Source: Mycolicibacterium phlei
GTDB taxonomy: Bacteria > Actinomycetota > Actinomycetes > Mycobacteriales > Mycobacteriaceae
Assembly: GCF_001583415.1 (NCBI RefSeq)
Contig: NZ_CP014475.1
Coordinates: 1,116,001 to 1,180,000 of the forward strand
Direction: 5' to 3'
Length of the DNA stretch: 64,000 nucleotides
The translations under genes were made by a program, and so were the position numbers. Every line of letters starts with the position of its first letter. Within the stretch, counting starts at the first letter, position 1. Shown one piece after another: positions 53,546 through 61,608 of this stretch. The notes under the pieces are model-generated. The model was given only the letters and a program-made list of their open reading frames with translations. It ran no database searches and had not been told where the DNA came from.

Positions 53546-54546
53546 GCCACGACCTCCAGCTCCTGCGTCTCGGCGCCGGTCGGCGCCAACCCGTAGCGCC
53601 GCAGCACCTCCGGCACCCGCGCGCTCACCCCGGCGGGCACCGCGACCGTCGCGCTGCCGACCGTCACCCCGCCCACCGACTGCACCGACGCGCCCAGCAC
53701 CGACAGCGGCGCCCCCAGATCGACCGATGCGCGAGAGATCCAGTCCGACGGCACATCCGGTGCGTCGTACACCACCTCCCACACCTGCTGCCCACTGCCC
53801 GCCGACGCCGCCACCCCCTGCGGACGCAGCTCCGCGCCCAGCGCCGACGACGGGTTGGTCAGCAGATCCACCAGCCGCCCCGACTCGACGATGCTGCCGT
53901 GATCCAGCCGCGCCACCGAGTCGGCGATCTTGAGCACCGTGTCCATCTCGTGGGTGATGAACACGATCGACAGGTTCAGGTCGTCGCGCAGCTCCCGCAA
54001 CAGGTCGACCACCGACGCCGTCGTCGTCGGATCCAGCCCCGCCGTCGCCTCATCCGACAGCAGCACCGACGGCCGCAGCGCCAGCGCCCGGGCGATCCCG
54101 ACCCGCTGCCGCTGACCACCCGACAACTGGAACGGATAGTGGTTGGCCCGCTCCGAAAGCCCAACCCGGTCAAGCAGTTCCGCGACCCGCCTACGGGTCT
54201 CCGCGGGCGTCACGCCCAGATACTCCAGCGGCAGCGCGACATTCTCCGCCGCCGTGCGTCGTTCGAACAGCCCCGCCGACTGGAACACCGTGCCGATGCG
54301 CCGCCGCGCCACCCGCAGCTCCCGCGTCGACAGCGTCGTCAGATCCTCGCCGTTGACCACCACCGAGCCCGACGTCGGCAGCGTCAACAGGTTGATGCAC
54401 TGCGCCAGCGTGCTCTTACCCGCACCGCTGGGCCCCACGACGGCCAGGATCTCGCCGGCCTCGACGCGGAAGTTGATCCGGTCGAGCACCACCGTCCGGT
54501 GCTCGCCCTTGCCGTACACCTTGGTCAGATCGGTCAGTTCAATCAT
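53542..54546 (-). CDS. metN: MetN-type ABC transporter ATPase
   Basis: 334 residues from the ATG at 54546. Walker A GPSGAGKST, signature LSGGQRQRVGIARAL, Walker B VLLSDEATAGLD and switch His in FITHEMD are all intact. The C-terminal ~90 residues form the NIL regulatory domain found in MetN, which in Escherichia coli binds methionine for feedback inhibition. The gene overlaps metI. The start has AAGGA at a long spacing; an inverted repeat TGAATCA...TGATTCA lies about 110 bases upstream, in the divergent region with the binding-protein gene. Confidence 0.92.
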   Translation of the reverse strand: MIELTDLTKVYGKGEHRTVVLDRINFRVEAGEILAVVGPSGAGKSTLAQCINLLTLPTSGSVVVNGEDLTTLSTRELRVARRRIGTVFQSAGLFERRTAAENVALPLEYLGVTPAETRRRVAELLDRVGLSERANHYPFQLSGGQRQRVGIARALALRPSVLLSDEATAGLDPTTTASVVDLLRELRDDLNLSIVFITHEMDTVLKIADSVARLDHGSIVESGRLVDLLTNPSSALGAELRPQGVAASAGSGQQVWEVVYDAPDVPSDWISRASVDLGAPLSVLGASVQSVGGVTVGSATVAVPAGVSARVPEVLRRYGLAPTGAETQELEVVA

Positions 54547-54671
54547 GGGGGAGAAGTCCTTGAAGGAAGGGAGAAGAGACACGCGGGCGTCGTCGCCGTC
54601 GAGGTGACGCTGCCAAACTCCGCACCACGGCAATACCTTTGCGCTCAGTGTGAATCAATACGTCGCAAGGC

Positions 54672-54689
54672 ATTCACCCTGATTCAAAT
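54672..54689 (+). promoter_or_regulatory. 18-base motif shared with 60490-60507 (sulphur-cluster operator candidate)
   Basis: ATTCACCCTGATTCAAAT lies 40 bases upstream of the membrane-anchored binding-protein gene and in the divergent metN region. The element at 60490 matches at 17 of 18 positions. TGATTCA also pairs with an upstream TGAATCA, giving a palindromic look. Two near-identical copies flanking one functional cluster suggest a common regulator, for example a sulphur-limitation LysR-type protein. Confidence 0.6.
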
Positions 54690-54728
54690 CATGGCCAGCA
54701 CAGCCGGCCGCACCGCACGCTGGGCGCC

Positions 54729-55643
54729 ATGAGTATCGACGAGTCTGTCTCGGTCAGTGACGAGGCGCACGGTTTCACCCTGACCCGACGCCGCAAGTGG
54801 CCTTACCTGCTGATCGGCGCGCTGGTGGTGATCGTCGCCGTCGCCGCGGTCATCTTCGTGCGCGGCACCGGCAGCGCCTCGCCCAACGAAACCGCGGGCG
54901 CCACACTCAACGTCGTCTACCTGGACTCCAACCCCGCCGAGAAGGCGATCATCGAGTACATCGCCGACAACGTCGCCCCCGACTACGGCATCAAGGTCGG
55001 CGCCGTCGGCCTCGGTGACAGCACCCAGATCAACCAGGCCATCAGCGACGGCCGCTACGCCGGCACCATCTTCCAGCACCGGCACTGGCTGCAGCAGGTG
55101 CTCGACGCCAACCCGGGCTTCCGCGAGGAGGCCGCGACCGGGCCGTTCTTCCACTGGGTGTTCGGCATCTGGTCGGACAAGTACAAGACCGTCGACGAGA
55201 TCCCCTACGGCGCCACGGTGTCCCTGCTCGCCGACCCGGCGAACAACGCCCAGGGCATCTGGTACCTCGCCCAGGCCGGGCTGGTCACGCTGCGCCCCGA
55301 CGCCGACATCACCGCGCTGACCACCAAGGACATCGTCGACAACCCGAAGAACCTGCAGTTCACCCTGCTCGACTTCGGCGCACAGCCGCGCGCCCTGCGC
55401 GACCTCGACGCGATCGTGGGCTACGCCGAGTCGTTCCTGGCCGCGGGCGTGTCCGAGGACAACTTGATCTTCGCGCCCAAGTCGCCCGACGAGTTCGCCT
55501 CGGTGCTGACCGTCGGCAGCAAGTGGATCGACACCGACAACATCCAGAACCTCATCAAGGCGTTCAAGGATCCACGCGTGCAGACCTTCATCGCCACCGA
55601 CCCCGACGTGAAAAAGCTTGCACTCCCTGGAGATCCGGCATGA
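54729..55643 (+). CDS. NlpA/MetQ-like substrate-binding protein with a membrane anchor
   Basis: 304 residues. An N-terminal transmembrane helix (WPYLLIGALVVIVAVAAVIFV, residues ~24-44) precedes the binding domain; there is no lipobox Cys, unlike classical MetQ lipoproteins. The domain (LNVVYLDSNPAEKAIIEYIA, GTIFQHRHWLQQVLDANPG, then NLQFTLLDFGAQPRALRDLDAIVG) belongs to the NlpA/MetQ family of type II binding proteins. It is divergent from metNI and overlaps the next gene, a monooxygenase, by four bases (ATGA), so transport and oxidation are co-expressed. The ligand is probably a sulphonate, sulphone or methionine derivative. Confidence 0.85.
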   Translation: MSIDESVSVSDEAHGFTLTRRRKWPYLLIGALVVIVAVAAVIFVRGTGSASPNETAGATLNVVYLDSNPAEKAIIEYIADNVAPDYGIKVGAVGLGDSTQINQAISDGRYAGTIFQHRHWLQQVLDANPGFREEAATGPFFHWVFGIWSDKYKTVDEIPYGATVSLLADPANNAQGIWYLAQAGLVTLRPDADITALTTKDIVDNPKNLQFTLLDFGAQPRALRDLDAIVGYAESFLAAGVSEDNLIFAPKSPDEFASVLTVGSKWIDTDNIQNLIKAFKDPRVQTFIATDPDVKKLALPGDPA

Positions 55644-57007
55644 CCGAGCGTGAACTTCACCTGGGTGTCAACGTCCTGTCCGACGGGATGCACCCGGCGG
55701 CCTGGCAGTACCCCGACGTCGACCCGAACTGGTTCGCCGACCCCGCGTTCTGGATCAACGTGGCCCAGATCGCCGAACGCGGCACCCTCGACGCGCTGTT
55801 CATGGCCGACAGCCCGTCACTGTTCCAGCCGCCGGACCAGCCGCTCACCCAGCCGCCGCTGGCGCTGGACCCGATCGTGCTGCTGTCGTCGCTGGCTTCG
55901 GTCACCACCCACCTCGGGCTGATCGGCACGGTGTCGACGTCGTTCGAGGAGCCCTACAACATCGCCCGCCGCTTCGCGACGCTGGACCACGTCAGCCGCG
56001 GCCGCGTCGCCTGGAACGTCGTCACCAGCAGCGACCCCTACGCCTGGAACAACTTCGGGCACGGCTCGCAGGTGTCGCGCCAACCCGACCGCGGCGAACG
56101 CTACCGGCGCGCCGCGGAGTTCATCGATGTCGTTCGCGCGCTGTGGGATTCGTGGGACGACGACGCGGTGCTGGCGGACAAGCAGACCGGTGCGTTCAGC
56201 CGCGTCGGCGCCATCCGCACCATCGACCACCGCGGCGAGTTCTTCAACGTCGACGGCCCGCTGACGCTGCCGCGTCCCCCGCAGGGCCACCCGGTGCTGT
56301 TCCAGGCCGGCGGCTCGAGCGGCGGGCTGGACCTGGCCGCCAAGTACGCCGACGGGGTGTTCGCCGCGCAGGCGTCGCTGCCCGACGCGCTGAACTACGC
56401 CAACGAACTGCGTTCCCGCACAGCCGCCTACGGGCGTCCGCGGGACGCGGTGCGCATCATGCCCGGCTTGTCGTTCGTGCTGGGCAGCACCGAGGAGGAG
56501 GCGCGTCGGCGCAACGACGAGCTCAACGAACTGTGCGGTGAACGCCGGCTGGCCCACTTCGCGTCGCAGCTGTCGGTCGACCCGTCCGAACTGGACTGGG
56601 ACAAGCCGCTGCCGCAGTACCTGCTCGACGGCGCGGTCACCGACGTCGGCTCGCAGGGCGCCCGCGACATCGTCGTGAACCTGGCCCGGCGCGAGAACCT
56701 CACGGTGCGCCAACTGCTGGATCGGGTGATCACCTGGCACCGCCTGGTGATCGGCGGTCCGGAGCAGATCGCCGACGCGATCGAGGAGTGGTTCGTCGCG
56801 GGCGCGGTCGACGGGTTCAACCTGATGCCGGACGTGTTCCCGTCGGGGCTGGAGCTGTTCGTCGACCACGTCGTGCCGATCCTGCGCAAGCGCGGGCTGT
56901 TCCGCCACGAGTACACGACCACCACGCTGCGTGGCCATCTCGGGTTGGAGCGCATCCCGGACCGCTCGGCCCACCGGAATGCGGGCACGGTCGCCGCGGT
57001 CGGTTGA
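55640..57007 (+). CDS. FMN-dependent monooxygenase, NtaA/SnaA/DszA family
   Basis: 455 residues from the ATG at 55640, in ATGA overlap with the binding-protein gene. It is an LLM-class TIM barrel with the NtaA/DszA-type features: HPAAWQYPD near the N-terminus, YNIARRFATLDHVSRGRVAWNVVTS, and VLFQAGGSSGGLDLAAKYADGVF. Members oxidise nitrilotriacetate, dibenzothiophene sulphone or dimethylsulphide using FMNH2 from a separate reductase, which is not encoded in this window. Co-expression with a MetQ-like protein and proximity to SfnB and SsuD make a sulphur-compound substrate likely. Confidence 0.85.
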   Translation: MTERELHLGVNVLSDGMHPAAWQYPDVDPNWFADPAFWINVAQIAERGTLDALFMADSPSLFQPPDQPLTQPPLALDPIVLLSSLASVTTHLGLIGTVSTSFEEPYNIARRFATLDHVSRGRVAWNVVTSSDPYAWNNFGHGSQVSRQPDRGERYRRAAEFIDVVRALWDSWDDDAVLADKQTGAFSRVGAIRTIDHRGEFFNVDGPLTLPRPPQGHPVLFQAGGSSGGLDLAAKYADGVFAAQASLPDALNYANELRSRTAAYGRPRDAVRIMPGLSFVLGSTEEEARRRNDELNELCGERRLAHFASQLSVDPSELDWDKPLPQYLLDGAVTDVGSQGARDIVVNLARRENLTVRQLLDRVITWHRLVIGGPEQIADAIEEWFVAGAVDGFNLMPDVFPSGLELFVDHVVPILRKRGLFRHEYTTTTLRGHLGLERIPDRSAHRNAGTVAAVG

Positions 57008-57116
57008 GTAGCGGCGACGAGGACTGACTAGACCAGGACTGACTAGTAGAAACCCCACGCGCGGCCTCCCGCACCGGGCATAATCTGCGACGGTGTCAAT
57101 AGTGCTGGGAGGCCGC

Positions 57117-57971
57117 ATGCGTCGTGTCGTGTCCGGAGTCGTGCTCGCGCTGGCGGTCGCCGGCTGTGGGGCGGGGGATCGGGAGCCGGAGGCCTCCTCG
57201 GAGACGTCGGTTGAGGCGGCCGAGGCATCTGAGGAACGCACCAAGGCCGAGGACGCCGACACCGGTCAGATGATCGTCACCTATGAGGAGGCGACGTCGC
57301 CGGAGGCGGTCCGGGGCCGCGAACTGCTCGAGTCCAACACACATCTGGAGGACCTCGCCGCCGACATCAACGACTCGCTGATCCTGCCCTACGACGTCGA
57401 GCTCATCGGCACCGAATGCGGTGAGGCCAACGCCTTCTGGAACAGCGAGGACAACACCGTCACCATCTGCTACGAGGACGCCGACGCCGCGCTGCAGACC
57501 TTCACCGACGACGGCGCCGACGATCCGGTGGTGGCGGCGCTCAACGCCGAGACCGCCACCTTCTACCACGAGGTCGGCCACATGGTGATCAGCCTCTACG
57601 ACCTGCCGGTCACCGGCCGCGAAGAGGACGTCGCCGACCAGCTCGCCGCCTACGTGCTGCTGGCGCCCGGCGACGACGGCAAGCCCGACCCCGACTCCGT
57701 GCAGGCCGTCAAGGACTTCGCGCGCACGTTCCAGGCGCTGGGCGATCAGCGCGACGAGATCGACGTCGAGGAGCTCGCCGATCCGCACTCGCTCGACGAG
57801 ACCCGCGTCTACAACCTCGAATGCTGGATCTACGGCGCCGATCCTGAGGACAACGCCGACCTGGTCGGCGACGACGGGCTACCCGAGGACCGCGCCGACG
57901 GCTGCGAGCACGAGTACGCCCAGCTGCAGAACGCGTGGACGACGCTGCTCTCCCCGCACATCAAGGAGTAG
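57117..57971 (+). CDS. Lipoprotein with DUF4344-type metallopeptidase domain
   Basis: 284 residues from the ATG at 57117 (GGGAGG upstream; GTG at 57093 also in frame). The N-terminus is a lipoprotein signal: MRRVV, hydrophobic LALAVAGC with Cys at the lipobox. An acidic linker follows. The catalytic part carries FYHEVGHMVISLYDLPVTGREEDVADQ, an HExxH zinc motif with a downstream acidic cluster, as in the DUF4344 putative metallopeptidases. Two Cys pairs (TECGE/TICYE and ECWIY/DGCEH) could form disulphides outside the membrane. It sits inside the sulphur cluster but has no obvious link to it. Confidence 0.82.
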   Translation: MRRVVSGVVLALAVAGCGAGDREPEASSETSVEAAEASEERTKAEDADTGQMIVTYEEATSPEAVRGRELLESNTHLEDLAADINDSLILPYDVELIGTECGEANAFWNSEDNTVTICYEDADAALQTFTDDGADDPVVAALNAETATFYHEVGHMVISLYDLPVTGREEDVADQLAAYVLLAPGDDGKPDPDSVQAVKDFARTFQALGDQRDEIDVEELADPHSLDETRVYNLECWIYGADPEDNADLVGDDGLPEDRADGCEHEYAQLQNAWTTLLSPHIKE

Positions 57972-59159
57972 CTAGATCTGGCCGTGCCGCGGCGGGCGCG
58001 CACCGGTCAGCGTGTAGCGGCCGATGTGCTGGATCTTCCAGCGGGTCGGGTCGTGCAGCGTGTGGGTGCGCGCGTCGCGCCAGTAGCGCGACAGGTTGCC
58101 CGACGCGGAAGCGCTTCGGGTGCCGCCCAATTCGAACAGCACGTTGGACGCCTCCAGCGACGCCCGCACCGCGGCGACCTTGGCCGCCGCCACCGCGATC
58201 GACGCCTCGGCAGCCATCTCGTCGGTCAGGTCCGCCTGGGCGCGGTCCACCGCGCGGGCCGCCGACTCCAGCAGCGCCTGCGCGCCGCGCACCGTCACCG
58301 CGAGCTCGCCGGCCACCGTGATCAGCGTCGGGTCCTCGACCGCCGTGGCGACGCCCGCCTCGAAGTGCGGGCGGGCCCGCTCAGCCTGCCGGACGCCCGC
58401 GGCCAGCGCGCCGGTCGCGATGCCGACGTCAATCGCGCTGTGCAGCAACTGCGCTCGCGCACCGTAGACGGTGGGCCCGGCGAAGATAGGCGAGAAGGGT
58501 ACGACGTGCTCGGCGGGCACCGCGACGTTGTCGAGGGTGACGGTGCCCGACGCGGTGGTGCGCTGGCCCATGCCGTCCCAGTCGTCGACGACGTCGACGC
58601 CCTCGGTGTCGCGCCGCACGAACACGACGGCCTTCGGCGTCTGCGCCGTCGGCACCCCGTCGGTCAGCGACGCCCGCACCACCAGCCAGTCCGCGAACAG
58701 CGCCCCGGTCGAATAGAACTTGCGGCCGTTGAGCAGATAGTCGCCGGTCGGCTGGCGCACCAGCGTGGTGGTGTCCACGTCGATCGGGTGCGGGCCCCGC
58801 TCGGACTGCGCGTTGGCCAGCATCGCGCCGCCGAGCACCTGACCGTAGAAATACGCCTTCTGGGAGGGGCTGCCCTGCAGGCGCAGCGCCTCGAGAAACA
58901 CGAAGTGCGAGTGCGGGATCTGCCCCAGCGACGGGTCGGCGTGCGCGATCAGCCGGAACACCTCGGCCAGCACCGTCGCAGGCGCGTCGATGCCGCCGTA
59001 CTCGACCGGCACCGACAGCGCCAGCAGCCCGGATTCCTTGAGCGCCTTGACCTGCTGATGCGGCAGCTGGCGTTCGGCGTCGCGGGTGGAGGCCTCGGCG
59101 TCGAACTCGGCCGACAACTGCGCCGCGACGGCGAGAGCCTCCTCCGGCGATGCGATCAT
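57972..59159 (-). CDS. SfnB/DszC-type acyl-CoA-dehydrogenase-like flavoprotein
   Basis: 395 residues from the ATG at 59159, in ATGA overlap with the ssuD stop. The acyl-CoA dehydrogenase fold is clear (LALSVPVEYGGIDAP, ANAQSERGPHPIDV, GRKFYSTGALFADWLVV, and a C-terminal LFELGGTRSASASGNLSRYWRDARTHTLHDP), with the SfnB/DszC-type ending rather than the catalytic Glu of true acyl-CoA dehydrogenases. These enzymes use reduced flavin to oxygenate sulphides or sulphones during sulphur acquisition. It would act with SsuD on organosulphur compounds. Its stop directly abuts the convergent DUF4344 gene. Confidence 0.87.
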   Translation of the reverse strand: MIASPEEALAVAAQLSAEFDAEASTRDAERQLPHQQVKALKESGLLALSVPVEYGGIDAPATVLAEVFRLIAHADPSLGQIPHSHFVFLEALRLQGSPSQKAYFYGQVLGGAMLANAQSERGPHPIDVDTTTLVRQPTGDYLLNGRKFYSTGALFADWLVVRASLTDGVPTAQTPKAVVFVRRDTEGVDVVDDWDGMGQRTTASGTVTLDNVAVPAEHVVPFSPIFAGPTVYGARAQLLHSAIDVGIATGALAAGVRQAERARPHFEAGVATAVEDPTLITVAGELAVTVRGAQALLESAARAVDRAQADLTDEMAAEASIAVAAAKVAAVRASLEASNVLFELGGTRSASASGNLSRYWRDARTHTLHDPTRWKIQHIGRYTLTGARPPRHGQI

Positions 59160-60322
59160 CTGCCGCTCACGAACGGGATCGACGTCGGAGCGCACGCCGT
59201 CCCCTCACCCTTGTACAGGCCGCGCTCGCGCAGGATCGGCACCACGCCCTCGCCGAACCAGTACAGCTCCTCCAGATGCGGATAACCGGAGAAGATGAAC
59301 TCGTCGATGCCGATCTCGGCGTACTCGGTGATGCGGTCGGCGACCTCGGTGTGGCTGCCCACCAGCGCGGTGCCCGCCCCGCCGCGGACCAGGCCCACGC
59401 CGGCCCACAGGTTCGGCGAGATCTCCAGCGAGCGGGCGTCGTTCCAGGTGCCGTTCTTGCGGTTCTCCTCGTGCAGCGCCAGCATCCGCTTCTGGCCCTC
59501 GGACTGGCTGCGCTGCAGACCCTCCTGCGCCTTGCGCACGGTGTCCTCGTCGAGCGCCTTGACCAGCTTGTCGGCCTGCGCCCACGCCTCCTCGGAGGTG
59601 TCGCGCGAGATGGTGTGCAGGCGGATACCGAAGCGGATGTTGCGGCCCTCCTTCTCGGCCAGCCCGCGGATCCACTCGATCTTCTCCTTGACCGCCGGGG
59701 TCGGCTCACCCCACGTCAGGTAGACGTCGGCGTGGCGCGCGGCGACCGGGCCCGCGGCGGCCGAGCTGCCGCCGAAGTACAACGGCGGCACCGGATTCGG
59801 CAGCGACGGGATGGTCGCACCCTCGACGCGGACGTGCTCGCCGTCCAGCGACACGGTCTCACCGGCCCACAGCCGGCGCACCACCTCGAGGAACTCGTCG
59901 GCGCGCTGGTAGCGGCCGTCCTTGTCCAGGTAGTCGCCGAAGGCGCGCTGCTCGTGGGCCTCGCCGCCGACGACGACGTTGAGCAGGATGCGGCCCGGCT
60001 GGTGACGGGCGAACGTCGCGGCCATCTGCGCCGACAGCGTCGGGCTGACCAGGCCGGGCCGGAACGCCACCAGGAACGCCAGCGACGTCGTCTCCCGCGC
60101 CAGCAGCGAGGCGGTGATGAACGCGTCCTCGCACCAGGCACCGGTCGGGATCAGGCAGCCCGTGAAACCGAACGACTCGGCGGCGCGCACGATCGAGGCC
60201 AGATAGTCGATCGAGGCGTCGCGGTCACCGTGGGCGGCGCCGATCGGGGTGCCGTGGCCGCCGCCGACGATCAGCCGGCTGTCCCCGTAAGTGGGCAGGA
60301 ACCAATGCAATTGGATTGTCAC
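59156..60322 (-). CDS. ssuD: Alkanesulphonate monooxygenase (SsuD family)
   Basis: 388 residues from the GTG at 60322 (AAGGAG upstream). It shows the SsuD hallmarks HWFLPTYGDSR at the N-terminus, IPTGAWCEDAFITASLLA, RHQPGRILLNVVVGGEAHEQRAFGDYLDKDGRY and GGSSAAAGPVAARHADVYLTWGEP. The enzyme desulphonates alkanesulphonates with FMNH2 and O2, releasing sulphite. The first gene of a two-gene leftward unit with the SfnB-like protein; a small palindrome and the shared 18-base motif lie upstream. Confidence 0.9.
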   Translation of the reverse strand: MTIQLHWFLPTYGDSRLIVGGGHGTPIGAAHGDRDASIDYLASIVRAAESFGFTGCLIPTGAWCEDAFITASLLARETTSLAFLVAFRPGLVSPTLSAQMAATFARHQPGRILLNVVVGGEAHEQRAFGDYLDKDGRYQRADEFLEVVRRLWAGETVSLDGEHVRVEGATIPSLPNPVPPLYFGGSSAAAGPVAARHADVYLTWGEPTPAVKEKIEWIRGLAEKEGRNIRFGIRLHTISRDTSEEAWAQADKLVKALDEDTVRKAQEGLQRSQSEGQKRMLALHEENRKNGTWNDARSLEISPNLWAGVGLVRGGAGTALVGSHTEVADRITEYAEIGIDEFIFSGYPHLEELYWFGEGVVPILRERGLYKGEGTACAPTSIPFVSGR

Positions 60323-60378
60323 GAAACACTCCTTATCGACCGCGCGCGGAGCGGGCACGCACGGTACTTCCCGGGTAA

Positions 60379-60391
60379 TAGACGAAGTCTA
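60379..60391. promoter_or_regulatory. Short palindrome upstream of ssuD
   Basis: TAGACGAAGTCTA (arms TAGAC and GTCTA, spacer GAA) is centred about 63 bases upstream of the ssuD GTG, inside the likely promoter. It could be an operator for a sulphur-source regulator. A five-base arm is short, so chance is possible. Confidence 0.35.
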
Positions 60392-60489
60392 GGTGCGACG
60401 CGCACGCCGGATCCCGCCGAGAGGGTGGCTGCGGGCATACGGGTCACCGCCGCAGAATGCCCTGTGTTGACGCTCGCGTCACCGGTTAC

Positions 60490-60507
60490 ATTCACCCGGA
60501 TTCAAAT
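60490..60507 (+). promoter_or_regulatory. 18-base motif, second copy (matches 54672-54689)
   Basis: ATTCACCCGGATTCAAAT differs by a single base from the motif upstream of the binding-protein gene at 54729. It lies between the end of the glycosyltransferase gene and the ssuD start, about 170 bases upstream of ssuD. The rest of the 60323-60522 gap is unremarkable apart from the palindrome at 60379. Confidence 0.55.
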
Positions 60508-60522
60508 ATTTTGTGGTGTGGG

Positions 60523-61608
60523 TCACAGCGATGGACCGCCGACCGTCTCGTAGAACTCCAGGTGGGCGCGGGCGGCGTTCTCCCAGGTCAGCGACGACGC
60601 CAGCGCGCGGCCGGCGGCGGTCTGAGCGTCGTCACGGAGCGCGTCGGCCAGCGCGGCGGCGAAACCGTGCGGGTCGGCCGCGTAGCGGACCGTCGAGCCG
60701 AACACCTCCCGCAGCACCGGCAGGTCCCGGGTGACGACGGGCCGACCCGCCGCCAGCGCCTCCATCGCCGCCAGCCCGAACCCCTCCTTGGTCGACGGGA
60801 ACGCGAACACCTCGCACGCGGCGACCAGGCTCGGCAGCTCGTCCTCGGCCACCGGCCCGAGGATCACCGGCACCACGCCGAGCTCAGCGCAGCGCCGGTC
60901 GACCTGCGCGCGGTAGTCCCGGTAGTCGAACAGCGTCTCACCGCCGGCGATCACCAGCGACAGATCCGGAACCCGCTGCCGCAGCAGCGCATACGCCTCG
61001 ACCAGATCCAGCGTCCCCTTGCGCGGCTCGATCCCGCCGACCGCCAGCACATAGCGGCCCAGCCGGTCGCGCCACCGCGCCTTGCCCTCGGCGTCGTCGG
61101 CGGCGGCGATGAACCGGTCCGCGCGCACCCCGTTCGGGATCACCGTCGGCGTCAGCCCCCAGCCCGCCTCGACCTCGGCGGCGACCGCGGCCGACACGCA
61201 GATCCGCGCGTACGGCGCGACGATCGCCTTCTCGTGGCACTCGACGAGGATCGGGGTGGTGAACGTGTCCAGATGGTGGATGGTGCGGATGCACGGGCCG
61301 ACGGCGTTGGCGCTGATGCAGTCCTGCGCGTGCACGATCTCGTAGTCGACGGGGCGGAACGCACTGCGCAGCGTGTCGATCGAGCGCACGATCCGCTCGG
61401 TCACCGTCTCACCCTCGATCTCCGGGAAGTCGACCAGCCGCAGCCGCACCTTCGGGTCGACGGGCCGGAAGAAGCCGGCGTCGCCGCCACGGGCCAGCGA
61501 CCACACCGTCACGTCGGCGCCGAGCCCGGCCAGCGCCTCGGCCAGGTTCAGCGTGTGCACCACCCCGCCGCGCGGTTTGGTCGAGTAGGTGATCAGGGCG
61601 ATGCGCAC
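60523..61608 (-). CDS. MSMEG_0565-family glycosyltransferase (GT4-like)
   Basis: 361 residues from the GTG at 61608, with GGAGGG seven bases upstream; it overlaps the end of the preceding gene by 16 bases. It is a GT-B fold enzyme: RIALITYSTKPRGGVVHTLNLAEAL at the N-terminus, VGGIEPRKGTLDLVEAY in the middle and the nucleotide-sugar motif FAFPSTKEGFGLAAMEALAAGRPVV. In M. smegmatis a glycosyltransferase of this type (MSMEG_0565 family) is encoded with the nitrogen-starvation/Nit1C-like genes, and the same order appears here. Its sugar donor and acceptor are unknown. Confidence 0.87.
   Translation of the reverse strand: MRIALITYSTKPRGGVVHTLNLAEALAGLGADVTVWSLARGGDAGFFRPVDPKVRLRLVDFPEIEGETVTERIVRSIDTLRSAFRPVDYEIVHAQDCISANAVGPCIRTIHHLDTFTTPILVECHEKAIVAPYARICVSAAVAAEVEAGWGLTPTVIPNGVRADRFIAAADDAEGKARWRDRLGRYVLAVGGIEPRKGTLDLVEAYALLRQRVPDLSLVIAGGETLFDYRDYRAQVDRRCAELGVVPVILGPVAEDELPSLVAACEVFAFPSTKEGFGLAAMEALAAGRPVVTRDLPVLREVFGSTVRYAADPHGFAAALADALRDDAQTAAGRALASSLTWENAARAHLEFYETVGGPSL

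Noticed and set aside
54547..54728. Possible S-box-like riboswitch before the met transport genes
   Set aside because: No conserved SAM-riboswitch core or terminator stem is visible; the notable feature there is a short inverted repeat and the shared 18-base motif.
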